Shown: positions 1 through 7,435 of the stretch, one piece after another
Numbering within the stretch: the first letter of the stretch is position 1
How the letters are laid out: the number at the start of each line of letters is the position of its first letter
Source of the DNA: JBCCMB01 sp039026555
GTDB taxonomy: Bacteria > Pseudomonadota > Alphaproteobacteria > Caulobacterales > Hyphomonadaceae
Assembly: GCA_039026555.1 (NCBI GenBank)
Contig: JBCCMB010000120.1
Coordinates: forward strand, 1-8,525
DNA: 8,525 nucleotides
Direction of reading: 5' to 3'
Made by a program: the position numbers and the translations under genes
Notes under the pieces: generated by a model
Seen by the model: only the letters and a program-made list of their open reading frames with translations
Database searches by the model: none
Told to the model about the DNA's origin: nothing

Positions 1-1846
1 GGCATTCAAGTTTGGCGATCGGCCCATCGATCGATAAGGGCTTTAAGCCGGTCCTCCCTCCAAGCGTTTCGGGACGCCAACTCCGCCATTCACCGTCGGT
101 ACGGACATAAACCGTCCCGCTTTCCGACACATGCGCGAGAGGCTGAAGCGCAGCGCCCCATATCCAAGACGCGGCCAGGAACGCGACTAAGCTAATCGCG
201 CGCAGAAAGCCGCGCGTCGCGCAGGCGAGCGCGATCCCCACCCCAAAAAGCACAACCGACGCGCCCGGCATAACGGGCGGGGTGATGGGCGGCTCCAATT
301 CTGATGCGAACCGCGCGACCTCCAAGACCCAATCTAACGATACGGCCATGAGCGCAAAAAACGGTTCGGACACGCCCAAGGGCGCGGCGATCGCAGCCAT
401 GGCCGCTGACGGCGCGGTCCAAAGCGAGACGATCGGCATTGCCGCGAGATTCGCCGGAATGCTCATCGCGGCCGTCCGACCGAAATGGAAGATCGCAAAC
501 GGCGCCGTCGCCGTAGACGCAACAATTGACGTCGCCGCCAGAGACGCCGCCCACCCACCGGCTCGGGAAAGAACGCTGCGGGGTCCACGCCGGCGCGGCC
601 ATGCCTCGTAAAGCGCGATTAGCGCCGCAGACGCCCCAAACGACATATGAAATCCCGGCGTAGTCACCGTCTCTGGCTGCAGAAACACCACGAGCGCCAT
701 CGCCAACGCCAACAACCGCAAAGTCAAAGCCGGCCGATCTAACAAGATCGCCAAGAGCGCAACTGAGGCCATCACATATGCGCGTTGCGTGGCCACCGAT
801 GCGCCAGATAAGGCTAAATACCCTGTGCAGGCGATCAGCGCCGTCGCAGCAGCTGCTTTGGGAGCCGGAATACGCAGCGCCAAAGGCTCGCATAGCGGCC
901 AAAGCCGGCGAACCCCAAAGAAAAACACGCCGCCGGCCAAGCCCATATGCAGGCCGGAGATTGCGAGCAAATGCGCCAACCCCGCCGAGCGGAGCGCTTC
1001 GGCGTCGGCTTGGGCGATGAAACTCCGGTCCCCGGACACCATCGCCGCCGCCACGCCGCCTCCGCCGTCGCCGGATTCCGCCCCGGCCGACGCGTAGACA
1101 TGCTCGGCGATAGCGCGCCGCGCCGCGCCCAAGCGCGCCTTAACACGCTCGCTCCAAGGCATTTCGGTCTGCATCGCGGCGGGGTCGCACGCACCGAGCA
1201 CAAAGCCGACAGCGCCCAATTGTTGAAAATAGGCTTGTCGGCGGAAATTGTAATCGCCGGGAACGCTTGGCGCCGGCGGCGGCGACAGAATTGCGCGACA
1301 CCGAACGGCCCGACCCGGGCGGACGCGCAAGTCTTGGCGATGCGCTAATCGCACCCAATATGGGGTCTCCGCCGCCTCCAACCCCTCGATTGCTCTAACC
1401 CTAATGCGCAACCGAACGCCATTTGCACCGGCTTCAACACTGGACACTACGCCCTCTACCGCGGCGGGTCCTATCTGGACGTGGAGCCTAGGCGCGGCAA
1501 GCAGAGACGCTCGCGTCTTGCCGACAATCGCCCCGGCCAAAGCGCACATACACAAGACGGTGACCATTCGAGCGGCGCGCTGGTCATGATCGAACGCCCA
1601 AAGTCCGAAGCCGCAAAACACAGCGACAACGCCGACAACCGCCCATGTGGGCTCTCCGGGCAACGTAAAGTAAGCCGCCGCGCCCCCGGCGAACGCGACA
1701 GGACATAAGATACCCCATCGAAATGACGGACGAGGCGACCCTCGCTTAGATGCGTTTTTCCTCTCGTCCAGAAGAGGTTCGGACGTCCCTTTCTCGTCTC
1801 TTCTCCCGGCGGGGCTTGCAACAAAGCGGTGGAATGTGGTCTTCAA
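1..1846 (-). CDS. comEC: ComEC/Rec2 family DNA-uptake channel protein, 3' end cut by the window edge
   Basis: Inner-membrane protein of the ComEC/Rec2 family, which in competent bacteria carries single-stranded DNA across the cytoplasmic membrane. The minus-strand frame is open without a stop from 1846 to the left edge, about 615 residues. Near the N-terminus are two hydrophobic segments (about residues 45-62 and 68-86) and a third near 94-110. A soluble region resembling the family's N-terminal OB-like domain (DUF4131) follows, about 125-225. The competence core starts near 265, with the hallmark HLLAISGLHM at about 291-300, and continues through several hydrophobic helices (for example FHMSFGASAALIALY). 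After the last helix comes a short VYVRTDGEW stretch. I see no metallo-beta-lactamase domain in the visible part. No ATG lies in frame before about residue 94, so I chose the TTG at 1846-1844, which has GGAAG six bases upstream; the start is less certain than the family. It is divergent from gltX. In many Alphaproteobacteria lexA lies on the other side, but that is out of view. Confidence 0.92.
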   Translation of the reverse strand, partial: MKTTFHRFVASPAGRRDEKGTSEPLLDERKNASKRGSPRPSFRWGILCPVAFAGGAAAYFTLPGEPTWAVVGVVAVFCGFGLWAFDHDQRAARMVTVLCMCALAGAIVGKTRASLLAAPRLHVQIGPAAVEGVVSSVEAGANGVRLRIRVRAIEGLEAAETPYWVRLAHRQDLRVRPGRAVRCRAILSPPPAPSVPGDYNFRRQAYFQQLGAVGFVLGACDPAAMQTEMPWSERVKARLGAARRAIAEHVYASAGAESGDGGGGVAAAMVSGDRSFIAQADAEALRSAGLAHLLAISGLHMGLAGGVFFFGVRRLWPLCEPLALRIPAPKAAAATALIACTGYLALSGASVATQRAYVMASVALLAILLDRPALTLRLLALAMALVVFLQPETVTTPGFHMSFGASAALIALYEAWPRRRGPRSVLSRAGGWAASLAATSIVASTATAPFAIFHFGRTAAMSIPANLAAMPIVSLWTAPSAAMAAIAAPLGVSEPFFALMAVSLDWVLEVARFASELEPPITPPVMPGASVVLFGVGIALACATRGFLRAISLVAFLAASWIWGAALQPLAHVSESGTVYVRTDGEWRSWRPETLGGRTGLKPLSIDGPIAKLEC

Positions 1847-1915
1847 GGCGCACTTCCCCCCTTCGGGAGTTCGCCCGCTTTTCCGCGCAGCTCGCGCGTT
1901 GTTGAAAAGGATGAC
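1847..1915. promoter_or_regulatory. Divergent intergenic region between comEC and gltX
   Basis: These 69 bases separate two genes transcribed in opposite directions, so promoters for either or both should lie here or in the adjoining 5' coding ends. I could not pick out a convincing -35/-10 pair on either strand. The visible signals are the two ribosome binding sites: AAAAGG (1905-1910) before gltX, and GGAAG on the minus strand (1857-1853) before comEC. A short C-run and G-run around 1855-1868 gives only a small CCC-GAA-GGG inverted repeat. The promoter role is inferred from gene orientation. Confidence 0.4.
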
Positions 1916-3298
1916 ATGACCGTCGTCACGCGCTTCGCGCCTTCCCCCACCGGCTTCTTGCACATTGGAGGCGCTCGAACGGCGTTATTCAACTGGCTTT
2001 TTGCAAAAGCTAAAGGCGGGCGCTTTCTTTTGCGCATCGAAGACACGGACCGCGAACGCTCTACACAAGACGCAGTAGATGCGATTTTGGACGGTTTAGA
2101 CTGGCTTGGCCTCAGCCCGGATGAGCCGCCTGTCTATCAATCCGGACGCTTCGAAGCGCACCAAGCCGCCGCCAAGACGATGATCGACAATGGCGGGGCG
2201 TTCCGCTGTTACGCCACGACTGAAGAGGTAGACGCAGAACGCGAGGCCGCGCGCGCAGAGGGCCGCGCCTTTCGCTCGCCCTGGCGCGATCGCAAAGACG
2301 GCGATCCCAATGCGCCGCACGTGGTGCGCCTACGCGCGCCCGACGATGGGCGGATCAGTTTTCGCGACGCCGTGCAAGGCGATGTCGGCGTCGCCGCGAA
2401 AGACATCGACGATCTGATCCTGCTACGAACCGACGGCGCGCCGACGTACATGCTCGCGGTCGTGGTGGACGACCATGAGATGGGCGTAACGCAGATCATT
2501 CGGGGCGATGATCATCTGGCGAATACTTATCGGCAATTGCCGATTTATCACGCTTTGGGATGGACGCCGCCGGCTTTCGCGCATGTGCCGCTCATCCACG
2601 GCGATGATGGCAAGAAACTGTCGAAACGGCATGGAGCTTTAGGCGTCGAGGCCTATCGCGACATGGGATACCTGCCCGAGGGCGTGAAAAACTACCTTCT
2701 GCGGCTTGGTTGGTCCCATGGCGATGCGGAAATCATCTCCGAAGCGCAAGCGATAGATTGGTTCGACCTTGACGGGCTCGGCAAGGCGGCCGCGCGGCTT
2801 GATTTCGACAAGCTCGGGCACGTCAACGCTCACTATATGGCGCAAACCGACACGGAACGCTTGATGGCGCTCTATCTCGCGCGAAACCCGGATACGACCT
2901 CTGGCGCAAGCGCACGCATCAAAAAAGCCATGCCGGTGCTAAAAACACGCGCGGCGACGCTCGCCGAATTGGACGTGCAGGCGAAGTTTTTGTTAGACCT
3001 TCGGCCAATAGAGGTCCCCGACAAGCTTAGGAAAAAATTGGATACTGAAGCGCTCGAAAGATTGGCCAGGCTAACCGTCGCCTTAAAGGCGGAAACCGCC
3101 TGGTCGGAAACGGCGCTTCACGACGTGCTCACACGGTTTTGCGAAACCGAAGAGATTGGAATGGGCAGGGTGGGACCGCCATTGCGGGCGGTGCTCACCG
3201 GCGGCGCGCCATCACCAGATATTGCGCTGGTGCTGGCCTGGCTGGGGCGCGACGAAGCGCTGGGTCGCATTTCAGATCAAACGGCGCCCGTAGGCTAA
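1916..3298 (+). CDS. gltX: Glutamyl-tRNA synthetase (class I)
   Basis: Cytoplasmic enzyme that charges tRNA with glutamate using ATP. The product is 460 residues, within the usual range for bacterial GluRS. The class I ATP-binding signatures are present: the HIGH-type motif PSPTGFLHIGG at residues 9-19, and the KMSKS-type motif KLSKR at 234-238. The family sequence LRIEDTDRERS lies at about 39-49, and the C-terminal anticodon-binding part ends with GPPLRAVLTGG and LGRDEAL. The region that holds a zinc knuckle in some GluRS enzymes has only one cysteine (FRCYAT), as I recall for alphaproteobacterial forms. The ATG at 1916 is preferred to an in-frame start at 1829 because AAAAGG sits five bases before it, the family N-terminus begins at TRFAPSPTG, and the longer form would run into comEC. 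Many Alphaproteobacteria lack GlnRS and use a GluRS that also misacylates tRNA-Gln for GatCAB; I cannot tell from sequence whether this copy does so. Confidence 0.97.
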   Translation: MTVVTRFAPSPTGFLHIGGARTALFNWLFAKAKGGRFLLRIEDTDRERSTQDAVDAILDGLDWLGLSPDEPPVYQSGRFEAHQAAAKTMIDNGGAFRCYATTEEVDAEREAARAEGRAFRSPWRDRKDGDPNAPHVVRLRAPDDGRISFRDAVQGDVGVAAKDIDDLILLRTDGAPTYMLAVVVDDHEMGVTQIIRGDDHLANTYRQLPIYHALGWTPPAFAHVPLIHGDDGKKLSKRHGALGVEAYRDMGYLPEGVKNYLLRLGWSHGDAEIISEAQAIDWFDLDGLGKAAARLDFDKLGHVNAHYMAQTDTERLMALYLARNPDTTSGASARIKKAMPVLKTRAATLAELDVQAKFLLDLRPIEVPDKLRKKLDTEALERLARLTVALKAETAWSETALHDVLTRFCETEEIGMGRVGPPLRAVLTGGAPSPDIALVLAWLGRDEALGRISDQTAPVG

Positions 3299-3314
3299 CG
3301 GGCGTCGACGTTTT
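3282..3314 (+). terminator. Terminator-like hairpin at the end of gltX
   Basis: Bases 3282-3290 (CGGCGCCCG) pair with 3299-3307 (CGGGCGTCG) as a nine-base-pair stem with one G-U pair and an eight-base loop. A four-T run follows at 3311-3314, after three bases. The gltX stop codon (3296-3298) lies inside the loop. The short T-run makes it a weak candidate intrinsic terminator or attenuator between gltX and gltA; a translating ribosome would prevent it from folding until release. The structure is read directly from the sequence; the function is inferred. Confidence 0.38.
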
Positions 3315-3334
3315 AAAGACACACACGCGAATAC

Positions 3335-3340
3335 AAAGGG
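3335..3340 (+). promoter_or_regulatory. Ribosome binding site of gltA
   Basis: AAAGGG ends eight bases before the ATG at 3349. It supports that start over the longer in-frame opening at 3139, which lies inside the gltX coding sequence. Confidence 0.7.
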
Positions 3341-3348
3341 CTGATATC

Positions 3349-4653
3349 ATGGAAAACAAAGTCAAACCGAACGGTACCGCGACCTTCTCTGTCGCCGGCA
3401 AGACGGCCGAGTTTCCGGTCTATTCCGGCACGCATGGTCCCGATGTCGTGGATATCGGCACGCTGAACAAACAGGCGGGCGTGTTCACCCTCGATCCCGG
3501 CTTCACGTCAACGGGGTCGTGCGAAAGCCAGATCACCTTTATCGATGGCGGCGAAGGCATACTGCTTCACCGCGGCTATCCGATCGATCAACTGGCGGAA
3601 CAGTCCAGCTTTTTGGAAGTTTGCTACCTCCTCCTTCATGGCGAGCTCCCCAACCAAGGCGAACTCGACGGTTTCACAACCTCGATCACCTATCACACCA
3701 TGCTGCACGCGCAGTTCGACCGCTTCTTTGAAGGCTTCCGCCGCGATGCGCACCCGATGGCGATCATGGTTGGCGCAGTCGGCGCTTTGTCCGCTTTCTA
3801 TCATGACAGCACGGATATTTCAGATCCGCACCAGCGCCTGGTCGCGTCGCACCGCATGATCGCTAAAATGCCGACCATCGCCGCCATGGCGCACAAATAC
3901 TCTGTCGGACAACCCTTCATCAGCCCCCGCAATGATTTGGGCTATGCGGCGAATTTCCTGCGTATGTGTTTCGCCGTTCCGGCTGAAGATTTTGAAGTTC
4001 AGGAAGTTATGGCGCGCGCGATGGACCGGATTTTCATCCTCCACGCAGATCATGAGCAAAACGCCTCGACCTCCACCGTGCGCCTTGCGGGTTCATCGGG
4101 CGCCAATCCTTTCGCCTGCATCGCTGCGGGCATCGCCTGCCTGTGGGGCCCCAGTCATGGCGGGGCTAACGAAGCGGCGCTGAACATGCTGCAGGAAATC
4201 GGGTCGGTCGATAATATTCCGGAGTATATTCGCCGCGCCAAAGACAAGGATGATCCGTTCCGCCTGATGGGCTTTGGCCACCGCGTTTATAAGAATTACG
4301 ACCCGCGCGCCAAAGTGATGCAGAAAACCTGTCACGAAGTGCTCGAACATGTCGGCGCCGGGAATGATCCTATCCTGCAAGTCGCCATGGAATTGGAGAA
4401 AATCGCGTTGGAGGACGAGTATTTCGTCTCCAAGAGCCTCTATCCAAACATTGATTTTTATTCCGGCATCACACTGAAGGCGATGGGCTTCCCGACCGAG
4501 ATGTTCACCGTGCTCTTCGCGCTCGCCCGCACCGTCGGCTGGATCGCGCAATGGCAGGAAATGATCGAGGATCCGACTCAGCGCATTGGTCGCCCGCGCC
4601 AAATCTACACCGGCGCGGCTAGGCGCGACTATCCGCCGATGTCCGCGCGATAA
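3349..4653 (+). CDS. gltA: Citrate synthase (type II, Gram-negative form)
   Basis: Cytoplasmic enzyme that condenses acetyl-CoA with oxaloacetate to citrate, the entry step of the TCA cycle. The product is 434 residues, close to the usual length of the hexameric Gram-negative citrate synthases. The three catalytic positions known from E. coli GltA (His264, His305, Asp362) are matched by His270 in WGPSHGGAN, His311 in GFGHRVYKNYDPRA and the Asp at about 369 in LYPNIDFYSG. HADHEQNASTSTVR at 232-245 and IGRPRQIYTG near the C-terminus are further family signatures. Translation starts 50 bases after gltX on the same strand, so the two could be co-transcribed, but a hairpin in the gap may uncouple them. 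The last 25 bases overlap the 3' end of lpxB on the opposite strand. Confidence 0.98.
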   Translation: MENKVKPNGTATFSVAGKTAEFPVYSGTHGPDVVDIGTLNKQAGVFTLDPGFTSTGSCESQITFIDGGEGILLHRGYPIDQLAEQSSFLEVCYLLLHGELPNQGELDGFTTSITYHTMLHAQFDRFFEGFRRDAHPMAIMVGAVGALSAFYHDSTDISDPHQRLVASHRMIAKMPTIAAMAHKYSVGQPFISPRNDLGYAANFLRMCFAVPAEDFEVQEVMARAMDRIFILHADHEQNASTSTVRLAGSSGANPFACIAAGIACLWGPSHGGANEAALNMLQEIGSVDNIPEYIRRAKDKDDPFRLMGFGHRVYKNYDPRAKVMQKTCHEVLEHVGAGNDPILQVAMELEKIALEDEYFVSKSLYPNIDFYSGITLKAMGFPTEMFTVLFALARTVGWIAQWQEMIEDPTQRIGRPRQIYTGAARRDYPPMSAR

Positions 4654-5795
4654 GCGATCAATTGAAGCACCGTCTCCGCCGCGATCTCCGCGGCGGGGCG
4701 GCGGCCGCGTCCCATTGCCTCCAATGCCGCGTTTTGAGCGTCTATCTGCGTTTGCGCCGCGCCCTGCGACGATAAAAGCTTCTCACCAGCGTCCGAAACT
4801 AGGTCTATGGTCATCCGCGTCTGCACAAACTCAGGCGCAATTTCCGCGCCCGCCGCAACGTTTAGCAGCGTTATGTATTTCGACTTCATCAAAAACGCGC
4901 GCGCCAAGGCCCAGCTGAACCAACCAATTTTGTAAGCCACAATCATTGGGGTGTTTTGGAGCGCCAATTCCGTGGTCACAGTGCCCGAGCATGAGAGCGC
5001 CATGTCCATCGCGTTGAAAGCGTCGGATTTTTCGTCCGGCGCGGTGCTCAAAATAAACGGAAACCGCCAATCTCGGCTGCGTTCTTTGACCGCGTCCGCG
5101 ACCGACGGCGCTGCAACGCACAGCACTTTGCGGTCGGGATGACCCTCGCATAGTTTGACCGCCGCCGCTTCGAGCGTCGGCGCCACGCGGCGCAGCTCCG
5201 CGCCGCGGCTACCCAGCAATAATCCGACCAGCTTTGCGTCCGCCGCCACACCATTTCGCGCGCGGAACCCGGCGCCATCGCCAAGTTGCGCGCGAGAGAC
5301 CGCCGGATTGCCGATCACCGTCGTCGGCAAGCCATAAGGCTCGTAAAACGGCGTCTCGAAGGCGTGGATGCACAAGACGTGATCCACGGTATCTGCAAGG
5401 CGTTTGACCCGACCCGGCCGTGTCGCCCACACCTGAGGCCCCACCAGCTTGATGGGTATGCCGGGGGCGCCGATCGCTTTCATTTGTTCAGCGACGCGCG
5501 ACGTAAATCCCCAACTGTCGACAAGCACCACCGCGTCAGGAGACTTAGCGACAACATCTTCGGCCGTTTCTTCCACTCTTCGGCGCAACAGTTTGAAGAT
5601 TTTCACCCCATCAAATAGGCCGACAATCGATAGATCCGAGATGTCTAACAGGGACGGTACGCCGCGTTCGGCCATGGCGGCGCCACCCACCCCGAAAAAC
5701 GCCATATCCGGCCGCACTGCGCGCACGGCGTCTATAAACTCGGCCGCCAATTCATCCCCGGACGCTTCGGCTGCGACAAGGTAGATTCCACTCAC
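4629..5795 (-). CDS. lpxB: Lipid-A-disaccharide synthase
   Basis: Membrane-associated glycosyltransferase of family GT19. It joins UDP-2,3-diacylglucosamine and 2,3-diacylglucosamine 1-phosphate (lipid X) into the lipid A disaccharide 1-phosphate, releasing UDP. The product is 388 residues, normal for the family. Visible motifs in order are VAAEASGDE (7-15), GVGGAAMAERG (35-45), VDSWGFTSRVA (92-102), GPQVWATRPGRVKRL (119-133), IGNP (161-164), LLLGSRGAEL (192-201) and CSGTVTTELAL (269-279). The second, third and last differ in detail from enterobacterial LpxB but look like alphaproteobacterial forms. The start is GTG, and its GTGA shares four bases with the lpxI stop, which suggests translational coupling; no strong Shine-Dalgarno sequence is visible. 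It is the last gene of the visible lpx block, and its stop lies inside the gltA coding end. Confidence 0.96.
   Translation of the reverse strand: MSGIYLVAAEASGDELAAEFIDAVRAVRPDMAFFGVGGAAMAERGVPSLLDISDLSIVGLFDGVKIFKLLRRRVEETAEDVVAKSPDAVVLVDSWGFTSRVAEQMKAIGAPGIPIKLVGPQVWATRPGRVKRLADTVDHVLCIHAFETPFYEPYGLPTTVIGNPAVSRAQLGDGAGFRARNGVAADAKLVGLLLGSRGAELRRVAPTLEAAAVKLCEGHPDRKVLCVAAPSVADAVKERSRDWRFPFILSTAPDEKSDAFNAMDMALSCSGTVTTELALQNTPMIVAYKIGWFSWALARAFLMKSKYITLLNVAAGAEIAPEFVQTRMTIDLVSDAGEKLLSSQGAAQTQIDAQNAALEAMGRGRRPAAEIAAETVLQLIAYRADIGG
4674..4698. other. Perfect GC hairpin just past gltA, inside lpxB
   Basis: Bases 4676-4683 (CCGCCGCG) and 4689-4696 (CGCGGCGG) form an eight-base-pair perfect stem with a five-base loop, extendable by two pairs. 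It begins 20 bases after the gltA stop codon and lies in the lpxB codons for the AAEIAAE segment near the C-terminus. There is no T-run on either side, so it is not a classical terminator. It could block read-through or protect the gltA mRNA 3' end, or it may simply reflect GC-rich Ala/Glu codons. Confidence 0.3.
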
Positions 5796-6646
5796 GCGAC
5801 GTCGTCCGCTGTGAAGCCATAGATAAACAGGCCCAATTCATCGGCGGCGGCGATTACCGCGTCGCGATCCACCACCAGCGCGCCGCCCGCCTCGACCGCA
5901 ATCCCGGCAAGACCCGCCGCCGCCGCGCCGCGCACGGTCGCCACCCCAAGCGTGGGCAAATCGATCCGGCGCTCTTGCTGAGGCTTTGGACGTTTCACGA
6001 GCACGCCAAGGCGCCCGGCTTCATTGCCATGGATTTCGGGCGGCAATTCCGCACAACGTTTGAGCATGAGGTCCGTGCCTTCTTGGGCTTCGACCGCCAA
6101 TATCAATCCATCGCAGGAGACCGCCCCCTGGCCAATGTCAAACCGCCCCATCGCGGCGGCGACGTCTGCAGCTTTGCGGATGTCCACCCAATGAGCGTCC
6201 GTTGGAGACAATTCTCCCAGCGCACCTGGGCCAACCACCAATCCGCCCAGAACATCATCCGCGCCGACCACGCGAAACCCCTCGGCCTCAAAAGCGGTCA
6301 CCAGTGTCCGCAACAAGGCGTCATCGCCTTTACGCGCCGCGGACAAAACTTTCGGCAGCAGAGCCGCGCCGCGTATATCCAGCTTGAGCGATTTGAAATC
6401 CGGGCGCCTGACGACGCCGGCAAACACTACATCCTCGCAGCGTTCGCGCTTCAGCAATTCCATCTGTTTGCCGATTTCGCCAATTGAGATGCGTTCGCTG
6501 GGGAAAGCGTTGAGGAGCTTGTCCTCAACAAAGCCTTGCACGCCGAGCACGAAGATCTCGCGTCCTTCTCGCGACACATATTCTGCAATGCGCTGCGGTA
6601 AGTCTCCGCCGCCGGCGATCAATCCCAGAGGCGATTGCGCATTCAT
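5792..6646 (-). CDS. lpxI: UDP-2,3-diacylglucosamine pyrophosphatase LpxI
   Basis: Hydrolyses UDP-2,3-diacylglucosamine to 2,3-diacylglucosamine 1-phosphate (lipid X) and UMP, the fourth step of lipid A synthesis. It replaces the unrelated LpxH found in E. coli; the family (formerly DUF1009) was defined on the Caulobacter enzyme. The product is 284 residues, the usual size. The N-terminal domain opens with GLIAGGGDLP (8-17) and includes the FAGVVRRPDF stretch (75-84) and ARKGDDALLR (104-113). The C-terminal domain has DIGQGAVSCDGLILAVEAQE (170-189) and RIDLPTLGVATV (227-238). The Asp at about 229 in the last motif is probably the equivalent of the Asp shown to be essential in the Caulobacter enzyme; that mapping is from memory. 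The start ATG lies three bases from the lpxA stop, and the 3' end overlaps the lpxB start, so the three genes are very probably one transcript. Confidence 0.96.
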   Translation of the reverse strand: MNAQSPLGLIAGGGDLPQRIAEYVSREGREIFVLGVQGFVEDKLLNAFPSERISIGEIGKQMELLKRERCEDVVFAGVVRRPDFKSLKLDIRGAALLPKVLSAARKGDDALLRTLVTAFEAEGFRVVGADDVLGGLVVGPGALGELSPTDAHWVDIRKAADVAAAMGRFDIGQGAVSCDGLILAVEAQEGTDLMLKRCAELPPEIHGNEAGRLGVLVKRPKPQQERRIDLPTLGVATVRGAAAAGLAGIAVEAGGALVVDRDAVIAAADELGLFIYGFTADDVA

Positions 6647-6649
6647 CGC

Positions 6650-7435
6650 CTAATTCGGCAGACAGAGCGGACGATTATTGCCCGCGCGCAAAAATTCGAC
6701 CATCTCGCTTACCAATACATGGTCCTTGTAGAGCCCCGCCGCGTCGTCGACACGCTCTTGAAACGTGCCTTCTGAGGCGAAAAACAAACGATAGGCCGTG
6801 CGCATATCGTGGATCGCCTCCCGATCGAAGCCGCGACGCTTGAGGCCGACAAGGTTCAGGCCCGCAAGATCGCCGTGATTGTCCACCATGCCGTAAGGTA
6901 TCACATCGCCAGTCACAGGCGCGCCGCCGCCGATAAAGGCGTGCCGTCCGACCCGGCAAAACTGATGTACTGCGGACAAACCGCCCATAATGACATGCTC
7001 GCCCACCACGACGGAGCCGCCAAGAGTGGCGTTGTTCGCGAAGACGACATTGTCCCCAACAATACAATCATGCCCGACATGGGATCCGACCATGAAATAC
7101 CCATTATCGCCCACGCGCGTCTCACCGCGGCTGGTGACCGTGCCCAAATGCATAGTGACGTGCTCGCGTATCGTCGTGTTGGCGCCAATAAAGAGTTTGG
7201 TGTCCTCGCCCTTGTACTTTAGGTCCTGGGGCGGATACCCCAGCGCCGCGAAAGGATAAATCAGGCTGTCCACGCCGATCTGGGTGTGTCCGTCGATCGA
7301 CACATGCGCCAACAGCTTTACGCGGTCGCCAAGAACAACATTGTTCCCAATCACGCACCCCGGACCGATGCTGACGTTTTCGCCTAAATTGGCGCCGTCG
7401 CTTACATAAGCGGCGGGGTGGATCTCCACGCCCAT
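6650..7435 (-). CDS. lpxA: UDP-N-acetylglucosamine O-acyltransferase (acyl-ACP dependent)
   Basis: Transfers a 3-hydroxyacyl chain from acyl carrier protein to the 3-position of UDP-GlcNAc, the first step of lipid A synthesis, in the cytoplasm. The product is 261 residues, matching the family. The first 190 residues are a left-handed beta-helix built from hexapeptide repeats (for example IGPGCVIGNNVVLGDRV at 23-39). The C-terminal helical part is marked by LVGLKRRGFDREAI. His122 in GSHVGHDC corresponds to catalytic His125 of E. coli LpxA, and NNAT and SAVHQFC are also kept. The position equivalent to the E. coli chain-length ruler Gly173 is Gly170 (FIGGGAPV), so a long hydroxyacyl donor is plausible. 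The ATG at 7435 is preceded by GAAGGA with six bases between. It lies 57 bases after lpxD and three bases before lpxI. Confidence 0.97.
   Translation of the reverse strand: MGVEIHPAAYVSDGANLGENVSIGPGCVIGNNVVLGDRVKLLAHVSIDGHTQIGVDSLIYPFAALGYPPQDLKYKGEDTKLFIGANTTIREHVTMHLGTVTSRGETRVGDNGYFMVGSHVGHDCIVGDNVVFANNATLGGSVVVGEHVIMGGLSAVHQFCRVGRHAFIGGGAPVTGDVIPYGMVDNHGDLAGLNLVGLKRRGFDREAIHDMRTAYRLFFASEGTFQERVDDAAGLYKDHVLVSEMVEFLRAGNNRPLCLPN

Noticed and set aside
192..902. A 236-codon minus-strand reading frame without recognisable domains
   Set aside because: It is an out-of-frame shadow of comEC on the same strand; the adjacent frame encodes the conserved ComEC core without interruption from 1846 to the left edge.
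1829..1915. N-terminal extension of gltX from an in-frame start at 1829
   Set aside because: The extension has no family similarity, would overlap the comEC start, and the ATG at 1916 has a good ribosome binding site.
3139..3348. N-terminal extension of gltA from the ATG at 3139
   Set aside because: It lies inside the gltX coding region; the ATG at 3349 has AAAGGG upstream and gives the normal citrate synthase length.
4093..4602. A 169-codon minus-strand frame inside gltA
   Set aside because: It lies antisense to strongly conserved citrate synthase sequence and shows no family features; such frames are common in GC-rich genes.
5975..6487. A 170-codon plus-strand frame inside lpxI
   Set aside because: It is antisense to conserved LpxI sequence, with no recognisable domain or credible translation start.
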